NCBI GenBank assembly: GCA_000149265.1
Contig: CH003306.1
Location: 78,177 to 142,176 of the forward strand
DNA: 64,000 nucleotides
Direction of reading: 5' to 3'
DNA from: Ciona savignyi
Taxonomy: Eukaryota > Chordata > Ascidiacea > Phlebobranchia > Cionidae
In this document: piece after piece, positions 26,801-38,819 of the stretch
How the letters are laid out: each line of letters begins with the position of its first letter
How positions within the stretch are numbered: the stretch's first letter is position 1
The notes under the pieces: generated by a model
Told to the model about the DNA's origin: nothing
Database searches by the model: none
Seen by the model: only the letters and a program-made list of their open reading frames with translations
Made by a program: the position numbers and the translations under genes

Positions 26801-29800
26801 ATAACATCAGATTTTTGCTTTTTGCAGCACAAATGTACTGTGATAATAAACACAAGCACTGGACAGCAAAACCTTTAAACAAAAATAATCAATATTAAAA
26901 TAAAGCAGGACCTCACATGGAGTAAATAACCTTATTTAAATAATTTTTAATACACTAAAAGAGAATGAAAAGAGCTATTTGTTACTAACCCAGCTAACGC
27001 AGCTGCTTAGATAATACGTCAAACAATAGAAATAGCAAATCTCACCTGCTTCGTCCACAACCATCAACAGCCAAATAGCGCGTCGCATTTTCATATTTTC
27101 TATAAAAGAACGCGGTAAATTTACCCTGTCCTGCTGATGCATATGATTAATAGAAATTAATTGTGACAAACTGACAATAACAAATTACTTAATTATTTTT
27201 TTAAATAGCAAAATAATGAACAATTCAAATATAGCATAATAATTTTTAATAAAAAGATAATAAGAAATGTTCAATTTTTATAAACTCCAAAAAAATTTAA
27301 TTTTTATAAATTACATGGGTATAAAATATGATTGGCCAAAAGTGTCATAATATTCTACAGCTTGTAAATTTGATTATTAATATCTGCACCTAAGCAGGGT
27401 ATTAAATCAAACTCTTTTCACATGTAATGCTTGGCAACGCAAAACGACTGCTTTAAATAATGAAGGTAGGCTATATTTTGGGGATGCTTGTTGATTACGT
27501 TAAATTACAAACAAAATCCGCTGAAAATAACCATTTTCACAGATTTCCGATTATAAAAAGATTATCGAATTTGTTTTTCAGGTTTTCATTTTACGTGTTA
27601 ACGATTTCATGCGACATTTAGCATCCATAAAACAGCGCTTAGTGGCACTTGCGGAAGCATAACAGCATCGCGCATAAGTAACCATCAAAATAGCCTCTTA
27701 ACCACAAGTGAGTCAATTACATACACACTAAGTAACTGTCTACTTGAGTGGGTTCAACTGATTTCCATTATCAAGAATAAACAAAGTTCAAAGGTTACGT
27801 ATGTGTATTAGAATGCAAATGGAATTGTATGTAGATTTGGAGGTTTAGGCAGTCTAGCCGTACCAAAGGTTACTTTTTCTAGTTAAACGGCGTAAACAAG
27901 TGTAATGTATATTTTATAGTGATCGAACACAAACGGCTAACTTGTATTATGTTCCTAAATGAAAATTGGCAATATGATAGCCTTCACTAGGCCACAGTTT
28001 GTTTATTGTGTTACCATTTAGTAAGTAAAATGTGTGCAATTTTACTCATGAATAGATGTGTTATTTCAATACATCTACTTTTTGGTGGGAATTACTAAAC
28101 CAATGAATGACCATAGAAGTTTTTGAACAGAACATTAGTTTCGAGTAATTTGCAAGCACGCTCACGATTTTTTGTAGAAGATTTGATAGCCAATCAGCGT
28201 TCTGTAATCCTTGACGTAGATGTTCTTCCATTCAATCTCAACCACGTCTCCGAGGTCGGTGACCGACACAATTTCAAGTTTCTCCATTACACCTGGTGAG
28301 GTAACGTTTGTAGTTATGTAGGGACAGAAGTAGGGCGTCGGTGAGTTGGCTCTCGGAAGCTTTGTTATTATTAGCTATTTCCTTGACGAGCATATCTTTA
28401 ACCACAACAAGTGTGCAAAACGTGCGATGAAATCGATTTTCCCACGGGAAAACCTCCATCTGCTATCGGGTCGCATTTTTTTAAATGTTTTTAAAATGAA
28501 AATTAAAACTGCAACCTCAATGCAGTATTTTTATGATAAACATTTTTTATGCTTAATTAGCTGATTTCATGAAGTTATAAAAAGTTGGCCACGTTGTTAA
28601 GCCATAGGAGTTTTTCGTTTAAAATAATATTTCACAGAAAATAATTATTTCTAAGAGATTCTTAAAAACAGAGCAGACATCTCCACCCCATATAGAATAA
28701 TACTTACATGTTACGCTGTCCCCATTAGACAGAAGCGAAATATCGTTTTCATCCTCAATTTCAGCGGTCAAATTCGAAATTTTATCAATCTTATCCATGC
28801 AGAGGTAAGGGTTGTATTGAAAATACGCTTTTCCACCCCCAATGGTAAAATTTGTTCCGTCTTTGAATGAATCGACCTTCCACAAGTCTTTCAAATTCTT
28901 GTTCTCAACAATGTACACGCTGTAGCTGTCTGCGCCCCCTCTGAAATTGGGAGAAATTTGAACTGTAATTCCTTACTCAAGTTTTTTTATGAATTTAGAA
29001 TTTTGCAGTTTTAATCAAATGATCTAAATTACATCCAAAAAATATGAATTTTTTGCAGTTTAAATGAAATGATCTAATTATCTAAATTACATCCAAAACA
29101 ATGTGTATATTTAAGTCTTAAAAAATGATTCAATTTAATTACATCCATGAAAACTTACTGCTTGTACAAGTAGTCATCCTCCCCAGTTATTCTTCTGAAG
29201 CTCTTGAGGAAAGACAGGGAGACAAGTGGGAAGGAGCGGCGCACGAGGAGCGATCCGACTTCTCGGAGTTCAACCAACGCTGCCTCCAACTTTTCAACGA
29301 CCTCGGCTGCATATTTGATCATTAAAGCGAGGGTTGTAAGGGTGGCAGTGTTTATTTTGAGAATTTGAATTATTTCACATTTCGATCTGAACAGTCAATT
29401 GTTCTTAATTGCTGGAATTTCAATATTACCCAGACTCTTCCATGCATCTCCCCACCCCTCAAATACCCACTTTAGCATTGCCACGTTATACATTAAAAAT
29501 TTCAATGTCTGCAATAACATTGTCAGCATATGAATTTTTTCCAGCATATGAATGTCACATTATAGTAACAGTGTTACTATGAAACAAATTATTCTCGACA
29601 TGTCAAGATTTTTTTTTTAAATTAAAAAAGAATTTATCAATGTTATCGGGGACATTGCAATTTGTAATGTATAACTTGGCAATGCTAAAGTGGGTATTTA
29701 AAGGGTGGGGTGATGCATGGAAGAGTCTGGGTAATATGGAAATTTCAGCAATTATGGATAAGCGAAGTATGAAATAGATTTTGAAAAAAAGTTTGATTTT

Positions 29801-32800
29801 ATGACTCTGAAGGCTGACTATAAGGATGCCTGTACAAACACAATAATATGTTGAAAAAGGTTTTAAGTCAACTTTATAATGCATATCAAAGCAGAACAAC
29901 CACTACAATACTTTAATAATTACTTTTACATTAATATTTTGTGTAAGCAAGGCTGAAAAACAGACCATGTGACTGTAAAACTGTTTATTCTCTGACACAA
30001 GAAATTCTTCATGGACTGTAGAGGTTTATTGCTTTGAGATATATTTTATAGTTGATTTTGATTTTTTTTCTAAAAAAGTTGCACAGGCATCTGATTGCAG
30101 GCCCTAATGTTAAACCTTGACTTGTGTGTTTTACTATGACAACAGGATGATGCATTTGGGCAGCTCTGGTAAAACAAGCTTGGATAAATTAAATTAAACA
30201 TAAAATAGATATTTGTAATATGATGCCTAATCAATAGGAAATTATACAAGAGAATTTAAATCTTAAATATTGGTAGCATAACACTTACACCCGCCAGTAA
30301 GAGTGATCCTAAGCTGTGCTCGTAAGACTGTACATCCACGCACCTTCTCCAGCGATTTAACGTCGGTTATTTCTACTATGCCTTCTATTCCGTTGCACAC
30401 TAAAAACCATAAAAACAATTAATCGTCAAAATACATGATAGTCCACTGCTTTTGACGCAATTGTTGACTTTAAATAAAAAAATTAATTTCAGGTTAAATT
30501 TGTATTTGCGCGAACAGGCAAGCAGTGATTACCTAATCGATAAGCCGCCGTGTGCAAGATTTGAACGTTTTTTTAATAGACTATTTATGCTGGTTTTGCC
30601 CTAGCTTAACTCACAGCTAAAGGAAAAAAGTCTGCAAGTTGAATCCACGATCCGGATGTTTGGCCCATGATGACCCATTCAAATATGCTTAGCTAATCAG
30701 TATCCCACATCTGTGTCTGCTCTTTTTTATTAGGTGGGCATTGACCTAATAATTCTTACCAATTATCTGCATTGTGAATTACCATTGCAGGTTCCTTTCC
30801 ATTAGCTGTGAGTTGGGCTAGGGCCAAACAATCTTTAAGTGCAGGCATTGCCCAAGACTGCTTAGTATAGGTAAACACAAGATTAATTTACAATCTCACA
30901 AGTATACTGGTATCATTGTGTCCAGATTCTACACAGAAACTATGGTTATGTCTTACATTATACTTTGGGAAAATTCGCAACCAATTTCTTTCCCAAGCTA
31001 ACAGGACATTTAGGGTTTTACATTGTCTGATTTAAAAACAAGACCTCCCTCTTAAAAACCACTTTGTTCCACAGACGTTTTAAAAAGCCAAAATTTTAGC
31101 AATTTATTTTAAGGATCACGATATAGATATTTCAAAATTTTTTGGAAAAAATGGTTCTGAAGAGCAGAAATAGAAGTTCCCATAGGAAAAACGTATTCGA
31201 ACACATGTTATGCACATCAAGGAAGTACTTTATAATGTTCCGGCTTGGAAAATTTCCGATAACACACTTAGAACGAGAAAAACATCCGATATAGTGATAC
31301 ACATGGGGTAAACTGTTTAAGCGTTTTTTTACAAATTCAAAACAATTTATAACTAACCTAAAGCCAATAATTTGATTGAGTATCAGTTAGTAGTTGACTA
31401 GTAATACCTGAATTAATAGTACCGGTAGTTTTTTGAAAAACAAGAAATGTTTTACCAAACTGCGCGTTATCCAAACAAAAAATCAATCAATTCTTGTAAA
31501 AAGCTTCTTATACCTTTAACTCAGTCACTTTAAATCTACCTTACTTTTATGATCAATTGAGGAAATTTGAATTTTTTCGATTTCGGAGGACCATTGTTTT
31601 AAATGGACATGGGAAAGCAATTACCAAGATATGGCTAACTGGCTAACCGGTTCTTTTTCTGATAAGTTTAACCATATCTGAATTTAAGGTTATGCAGCAT
31701 GTACAGCTCTAGTAAATATAGGTTTTAAAATAGGGATGATGAAAGCAATATACATGACAGCTCCATCATTAAATATAGAATGAAATTATTTTCCAAAATG
31801 TCTCATAAAAAAACTTTAAAAATTATGCCTGATTGCCTTTTTTTCATAACAGGAGTAAAAATTTTCTTACAACTTCATTCATGCATAATTGACCATACAA
31901 AACACACCGATATCCAAAGGCGGAATTCAGGGAAGGGTACACCCACCCAAACTTTTGGGACCTTATTTAACAGGATCACAATATATGTTTTATATTGCAT
32001 ATAATAGGACCAGACTATATCCAAAAAATGCTTGCTACAAATTACCTTTGTCACACTGCCCATCACACATAACACATCTGTTTTTCTTAACAATTTTCTC
32101 CGATTTATAACCAGTAGGGCAGTATTCCAAACATTGTCCGTCGTGCTCATTCCAATTTCTTTCGTAGCAGTTCACAGAAGTTACACACTGCCAATCATCA
32201 GCCTGAATGGAAAATAACACATTGATGCATAATTTAGAAATAAGGGATTTGCATTGAAAAATGATGAAACAATGTTTTATAAGAACACTGAACTTGATGA
32301 TTTCATTCAACATACTGTGTATTATAACAATACCGGTATAATAAAAATTATTGATGTTACTATCAAGCAACAGACACAAACTTCTTCCACGCTTAAGTGT
32401 GAATTAGCCGTTTTGACATGGCAGAATAATTCCGGGCACCCAAAAGTACTTTGTACACAAGAAGTTAAAACAACATACTACGAGAAAAAGACACTGTGTT
32501 CACATCACTGCTGTAGTAAGATGTTGTGGTTTGTTACTTAAGGTCAGCCTTACCATTAAGGTGCCTCTGGGGCAATTAGCATAGCAGGTTTGGTTGTAGT
32601 AAAGATGGTTACAAGCGTGGCAAGCAGACGCATTGTTTGGGCGAGAGCAACCACCTAAGCACTCTTTGTGGCAAACACACCGATTTTCAGCATCACATGC
32701 GTGAAGACATTCATCCGGGCAAGCACCTGGAAATGAAAATGAAACTAATTGTATCAAATCCACTGTATGGCAAATTGTTCAAACTGTATCTGTGCACTTT

Positions 32801-35800
32801 TACTGAAATACACAATATGTTCTCATTTTGTTTCTGATTTTCTGACCGTTATCATAATATAGGTATTAGCACATCTCTAAAGTAAAGTATCTCGCTTTAA
32901 ATACTAATAAGAAAAAAAATGCTTTAAGTTATTGTTTAAAACACAGTGTAAATACAATGCACACAGGAAAAATATACATAGCATGATGTATTACAGATGC
33001 TATTTTAAAAATATTATTTCACCTTTCTGGCATAAGTTTGGGCCCCAACAGAATGTCTTAGTGAACCCATCGTCATTTTCTGCGGCGCATTTTTTATTTG
33101 CCCCGCAGTGGTTAATGCAGCCTTCGTCTTTATTGTCCAGCAACACTGGGTTCGCAATCTCTCTGTTGTTGTGCCACTGGAAATAAATTGTTTCATTTAT
33201 TCTGTTGTTGCTTTGTCACTTGAATAGTGAAATGATAAAACAAACAAAAATATGGAACTCTTATGGGCATTTAAATGAATTAAAACAGTGAATTTTAAAT
33301 TAAACGGCGCAGTACAATTTTCCACTTGCTATTTATCAGTTCTATGATCTTATATTAATATCTACCAAAACAATTATCTATTGCTGTTTACATGATATTG
33401 AACCAGCGGACAATGCATAAATAGGATTTTAAGCAGAATTTAACGTTTTTCTTTTGCTGACACAAAATAAATATTTTGTTTTTTGAAATAAACCCCCATC
33501 AGACCAAGAACCACCAAAAATGCAATGTTACTTTGAAAATTACACAGACCTCATAAAAAATTGTTATCTCATAGAAAATAGTAGTTAAATACCAAGCGCT
33601 TTATGTGTATGATTAGCTGTCAATTAGAAAATTAGTCCTAGTATCAAAGCATAAAAATGCAAAGATTAAAGGCGCATAAAAATGTGTAAGCTTCAGCCCC
33701 GTGTTTACCAACAGTGGTATTATTATGTTTACATTACACATTAATGAGAATGGCCTGCAAATTTGGGTTTTTTTAACATGCCTATGAAGAATACAAATAC
33801 TTGGAAATATTTTAACATGCCATAGAGGAAAATTCCACTTAAAGTTGTAATTTACAAATATTAGTACTTTAAAAAAAAATTGTTAAATCACAAAGCACTT
33901 CCATATATATTTCTCCGAATTACGCAGTAATTTAAAGTAAAAAATAGTAGTCAGTTAGAAGTTATGTGCATAGGGCATGATGCTCCCTTGCGGTCCAGCG
34001 AACAAAGAAAAAAAATATATATAATGGAAAGTTAAAATAAAACAATAAATTCATAAAGCCCCTATAATACGCTTTTAAATATTCATAATACATTACTTTC
34101 AGCATATTTAATTATTTAACAATAATTTAAACTACAATTTTATGTAGAGGGTAATCAAATTAAAGAGTATAGTTTTTATTCATTCTTATAAATGAATTAA
34201 AATTCCAAAGTTCGGCGAGTGTGATACTTTGCATCAAGAAAATACCTTTCCCAGCCTGGCCCAGTCAATGGTATCAAGGTAACACAGTTGGCCATTGTTC
34301 TGTATTCTTGCTCCGCCTTTTTTGATGTACTTTAGGTTTCCAAGACCAAGCTGAATAAAACATTTTTATAAAATAAAAACGTGGATAAGCAAAGAGACAA
34401 ACATCCAAATCTGTACCAGTAGAAGAATATTTAAACAAGTATAAAAGACACTACAACAATTTTGTATAAATAAACAAAATTTCCAACTACAACATATGCA
34501 CAGAACCTCAAGATAAATATTATGTTACATTGCAAAACCAAATTCCCCTTAATATAAGACAAAATGCAACCAACGACTTACTTCAGTTAAATCATGATTT
34601 TCATAAATCACCAGAGAGTATTTATCGTAGAACAATTGACTTCCCCCAATCATCACTAAGTTAGGGAACAACCGACGTAGTGAATGCAAGTTATAGACCC
34701 GATATAGAAGCAAGTAGCCAGAGATAACCTTCAATTTTGGGAAGGAGTATCTGTAAAAAAAATACAAAAGGTGAAACTGCACCATACTGGATTATTTTAT
34801 ATAAATATATATAAGGCTGCAAAGCCTGGACATTCAAAGCTTATTCTAAAATTTAGCAATAAATTATGGCAATAGACAGTGTGAATAAATTAATTGTTAC
34901 TATTCTGTTTCGGTGTTTTCAAAACACAAACATTAATACAACTGTAGGATGGAGGTGGAGTGAGTTCCACAACATACAATAACCTACGCCTCAGGCACAA
35001 CGCCTTTATAGCTCAGCCAATAAGGAGTCACCATCTTAAGCATGCCCAATGTAGTATTCTGCTGAACCTATTTCTAGGATGGCGCTATATGTAAAATGGT
35101 TAATAATTATTTTATCGTGAAAAAATATGTGCCACTGTAGCATTGTCAATTAGAGGCTGGATTTCATGTTCTTAAAGAGTCAACAGCAGCTGTTTTAGTT
35201 TTAGCAAGTGCCATTTGCAATGCATGCTAACTGGTAACTGTATGTATGAGTCATGTTCTACGCTAATTCCGGAGATTTTTCTACTGAAAAATACACTGAC
35301 TCAGTTTCTTGGAATGCTCTATGGTGGGTTTTACTCATAAAACTGGTACTTAAAACTAGTGTACATACATTTATTAGCCCTACTGTCCGTATAGCATGGA
35401 CTTGTAAATAAGTGTATGTGCTACAAGATGTAAAATATATTATATAAAATATAAACTATTAAATAAAAATATTGTTTATTGACACAAGTGATAATTGTTT
35501 AATGATGCATTATGTATCCCATAGATTCTACCCAAAATAGGTGGAACACACGCACATGCCCTCCTGTGTGTTGGGGGGGTCATTTTAGGGGTGTACTTAT
35601 CCAAATAAAGTTGAGTTATAAAATTAAAAATTTTAAACTTAGATTCCCCACTGTTCGATATTATACTAGAATTGTGCAAGTTAAAAAATTGAAATGACAA
35701 ATCGAAAATTTTATTTGCAGCTTTTGCTATGAAATAATTATTTATGAAAAAGTATCAGCCTAATTTGATCGGACATCACTATGCTTGAACATTTGACATA

Positions 35801-37053
35801 TCTATGTGTCAGATAATGAGCAAATTATTACTAACACGCTATATACACAGGATATAGAGCGAGATTGCTAATTACATCCTTATGCCTCTGACACTAACAG
35901 CAGGTGTCACTTACTTGCTAAGATCTTGCATGTGAGAATCGAATTGAAAGTCATTCAGGAAAAGTATCCTAACAAACCCATCGACCACTGTGCAGTTTTC
36001 TAAATCCCTCAGCTTGCTTGCATTGTTCCGAATATCAACTAGGTCGCAAACTGAAGGTAAAAATCAAATAAAACATGTATACATGCGGCAATACGACAAT
36101 AGCCTCAGTATACTTCGTACAATACAATACTTTATATTAAATATAATTTCATGGGTTTAAAAAGGTTTTAACGGACAAATTTTAATTCTGCATTGCAAAG
36201 TTATTAAAAATATTCATACTTTAATACTAGTACCGGTATAAAATTACTTTTATTGATGAATATGTATTATAAGCTAGACATTGTAAATCAGAAAAGGGTA
36301 CCGGTAGTTATTTGAAAATTGCCGGCATTTTTACAATGGCGTAGGGTAAGTCCCATCTGACCATTCACAAAAACACAGGAAATTAGTAAAATAGTAACAG
36401 TAGGATTATACAATGGTTTTGTTTGAAGCTAAGAGCATGTTTGGTTAAAACACTATTAATTATATGGTGATGTGATCATTGTTTGAATAACAGTACCGAG
36501 AATGCTGTTTGTACACTTCAGTACCGGGGTAGCGCATTCCTTTCTATTATTATGCTCCCCATTCGACCGAACCTTGCTCAACCAAACCACACATTACAGT
36601 AAAATTTAAATAGCTGTTGACCATTGCTAAAATGGCAAAATTAACTCCACAAGATCTTGACATACCATCCGATAAATAAAAGTATATTTAACATGCATAT
36701 TATACAATTATATTAGGATAATGTGCAAAATTTACTACGCCAATATCAGCACACTTATATGGCCTAGGATATCAATTTTTACCAGGGCCTTCAAAGTAGA
36801 CATCCCACGGTGAACTCTGATCATCAACTTCGTTGTAATAATTGGCGTAACTTTGATTATCCGAAGAGTTGCCACCGATAGTTGAGCGCACTATCCTTTT
36901 TCTTGATCTATCTTTTGTGTAAGAAGAGGCAACTCGAGAGGATTTTCTTAAGTTGGAAAGAGACTTGGCCAGATCATCAGGGAATGCATTAATGGCAACC
37001 GGGATTACGATTATGAGTATTGCAATGGAAGTTACATAAATCAATTTCCGCAT
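14807..37053 (-). CDS. INSR: Insulin/IGF-1 receptor-like tyrosine kinase, 28 coding exons
   Basis: Exons, 5' to 3' on the minus strand: 37053-36783, 36050-35915, 34750-34582, 34350-34246, 33176-33023, 32726-32554, 32202-32046, 30399-30289, 29306-29159, 28940-28708, 28292-28166, 27099-27046, 26354-26166, 23944-23774, 23074-23007, 22246-22134, 21843-21760, 21259-21095, 20686-20527, 20210-20115, 19941-19685, 19418-19271, 19096-19002, 18720-18555, 18120-17907, 17488-17281, 16753-16622, 15059-14807. Discounting one extra base in the 26166-26354 exon, this gives 1452 codons. Order: signal peptide (1-23), basic RSRKR motif (49-53), L1, cysteine-rich furin-like region, L2, FnIII repeats, insert domain with RSKR (812-815) and RHKR (820-823), transmembrane segment (about 1022-1044), juxtamembrane NPEY, then kinase. 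The kinase has GHGHFG, VAVK (K1117), HRDLAARN (D1218), DFG (D1236) and activation tyrosines 1244/1248/1249. The tail ends [12 protein letters not shown], like vertebrate IGF1R/INSR tails. It acts at the plasma membrane as the receptor for insulin-like peptides. The acceptor of the last exon is the least certain. Confidence 0.93.
15117..15225. mobile_element. Palindromic foldback/MITE in the last receptor intron
   Basis: The left arm, 15117-15142, and right arm, 15200-15225, are inverted copies of 26 bases with two mismatches. Their core is GTTAAATCTCGTTACTA. The element lies just 5' (in transcript order) of the final receptor exon. No coding capacity and no clear target duplication were seen. 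Confidence 0.65.
16328..16454. mobile_element. Small MITE with 11-bp flanking direct repeats and internal telomere-like repeats
   Basis: TGGCACAAGGT occurs at 16328-16338 and again at 16444-16454, bracketing a 105-bp segment. Its ends are inverted: CCTCTAATTACTACAG at the left and CTGTAGAATTAGAGG at the right. A second inner inversion is AGCGCTTGGA / TCCAAGCGCT. The centre holds CCTAACCCTAACCCTCC. This lies in the receptor's last intron. Confidence 0.6.
24970..25251. mobile_element. MITE with CAGGG…CCCTG inverted ends
   Basis: The left end reads CAGGGCCAAAAATCC and the right end GGATTTTTGACCCTG, inverted with one mismatch, 282 bp apart, in a receptor intron. GTAAG flanks both sides (left end at 24969, right copy 25252-25256), which may be a short or decayed target duplication. 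The termini are hAT-like, but the duplication is not the expected 8 bp. Confidence 0.6.
25586..25933. mobile_element. hAT-like MITE with perfect 8-bp target duplication
   Basis: The element spans 25594-25925 (332 bp), begins CAGTGGTTCTCGATC and ends TTTGAGAAGCACTG. It is flanked by ATCTAAAC at 25586-25593 and 25926-25933, a perfect 8-bp duplication. Its ends carry related GTGGCGCACC motifs. It has no coding capacity. It lies in a receptor intron and shares its terminal motif with the element at 1430. Confidence 0.85.
26246..26248 (-). other. Apparent +1 frameshift in receptor exon 26166-26354
   Basis: On the minus strand the exon encodes …LSPYTKYAF in one frame and then [17 protein letters not shown] in the next. 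Both halves match FnIII-1 of insulin receptors with no gap between them. Restoring the frame needs one base fewer, at the TTT triplet (AAA on the + strand). Read literally, the frame meets TGA at 26197-26195. A sequencing or assembly error, or a null allele, could explain it. Confidence 0.8.
28987..29100. repeat. Imperfect tandem duplication in a receptor intron
   Basis: Two adjacent units of about 55 bp share TTTTGCAGTTT, AAATGATCTAA and CTAAATTACATCCAAAA. It sits just 3' (in transcript order) of the exon at 29159-29306. No function is suggested. Confidence 0.6.
29407..29753. repeat. Long intronic inverted repeat (arms of about 116 bp)
   Basis: The left arm, about 29407-29523, and right arm, about 29638-29753, are inverted copies with only scattered differences by eye. 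Shared blocks include TATTACCCAGACTCTTCCAT and AAATACCCACTTTAGCATTG. The loop is about 114 bases. The receptor pre-mRNA would form a long near-perfect hairpin between the exons at 30289 and 29306. It may be a foldback transposon or an inverted duplication. Confidence 0.85.
30595..30828. repeat. Inverted repeat with 44-bp arms in a receptor intron
   Basis: Arms at about 30595-30637 and 30785-30828 are inverted copies sharing GCCCTAGC, AACTCACAGCTAA and GGAA. The spacer is about 147 bp. It resembles a MITE, but I could not define a target duplication. Confidence 0.6.
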
Positions 37054-37060
37054 TTTTCTG
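37041..37060 (-). promoter_or_regulatory. 3' splice site four bases before the receptor start codon
   Basis: On the minus strand, TTTTTTACCCAG is followed by AAAA and the ATG at 37053-37051. A pyrimidine-AG signal this close to the start implies either a 5' untranslated intron or a spliced-leader trans-splicing acceptor. Trans-splicing is common in tunicates. Sequence alone cannot separate the two. Confidence 0.5.
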
Positions 37061-38776
37061 GGTAAAAAATAGACAAATGTTAATATGCATTTAACAGCTT
37101 TTATACCATTCCATGTATAGAATTCAGTTGTTTAATTAGATACATATATAAATAAAATTAATTTTACTAGAAGGATAATTGTACTTTGTTCTTCAGGAAA
37201 TTTATATTAAAATAGGCCACTAATGGACTATGTGAGGTACCGGTATTGTAGATACCTCTTAATCATTACGGAATTACCCATAAATTTACAAAGTGATTTA
37301 CAATAAAAGGCAAATACTAAGAAATGAGCCAGATGACCAGCTTATTGTACAAATGATTTTTATGGAACTCTAATTTATTTTTAAAGCGTAAATCATCCTT
37401 GGTAAAGTATCATAAGATGTTAGGTCTTTGAAGGAAACATTAGTATTTTAAATACTAAATATACCTTTCTTGCAGAGTGATAATAATACATAAAACATAA
37501 CAGCATATGAATCTGTTTTATTGATATCATAGTCTCAGTAAAACCTAATATTAATATATCTTTGTAAACAGTTCTTTACGGACAACAAAATTAAAATTTC
37601 CCACCTCATTCAAATTACTGTATCACAAATTGGTATTCACAAAAAATTAATTGTGGTACAAAAACAATGTTACCATGTACTATAGCTCAATGCCACAGGT
37701 AACGGTTATTATTTAATGGTACTTAATATATATGTGTTCAAGTTACTAGCCAGTGCAGTAAATAGATTAGATCCTCTCGCATAAAATATTTAACTTGCCT
37801 TTTTTTAACAGGCCTTTTACCAACAATAGTACACACTCTAAATTACATGTAGTTGACATAAAATAAAGTGCCAAAATATTTTCCTCCTAACTGTTTCCAA
37901 CTAACTAGTGCCCTAAAATGGTTTTATACACCGTACTGATAATAATCATATAATATTGTTCTATACCGCATAATACACATGAATACAAATAAATAATTAA
38001 ATTTTTTTGGTGGGTTAAGTTTAACTTTTGTATAAAAACATTTAAAATGTGGTATAGATGATAAGGCTAGGGTAATAGTGCTGTGGAATAAATTACACCA
38101 CAAAATATTAAAATTTATTACAAAGTTTCGAAAAGCAGTTTCTGAGAAAATCATAGTAGTGTGGATAAGTGACAAATGATAGGCATAACAGATTACTAGT
38201 ACATTGAAAACTTGAATCACATCAATGACAAACAACCAATTAAAGGACTATATTGCAACAAGACACGATATATTACTATTATATTTCAATCAGTTATATA
38301 ATATATAACCTTGATTTCTAAGAAATTGTTATCGGTAAAATGCGACTTCGTATCACAAAAAAATGTAATAGCTGTATCCTTTTTTCTCTGGGTAATTTTA
38401 TATGCATATAATCATATATAGGCCTATATAATAAATCAACATAAGAAAAAACAAAACAATAATACTAGTAGAATATTATTAAGACCCAACATTCTTAAAA
38501 CAGTGAACCAAAACCACTTTGCCACGAGAACAATTCATGTAATTGGAACAAATGATTGCCTTCCAGAAAATTTAAGATTAGCATACCGGCAACAACAACC
38601 CCTAGACAATAATATGGATGACATTCCACCACTTTAATGATTAACAATTTGAACTGTTAGCCCGTGTGTGCAGCTATTTTAATAACTAAAGCTACTATAA
38701 CTACAAATATTGGTACATAAACTAATGTGTATGTGTAAAAAATATATATATTTATAGTATATATACTAAGATGTCA

Positions 38777-38819
38777 AATTTATCATATATACATGTAGTT
38801 GACATATATATGATAAATT
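38777..38819. repeat. AT-rich hairpin palindrome
   Basis: AATTTATCATATATA (38777-38791) and its inverse TATATATGATAAATT (38805-38819) form a perfect 15-bp stem with a 13-base loop, within an ATATAT-rich stretch upstream of the receptor gene. Confidence 0.6.
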
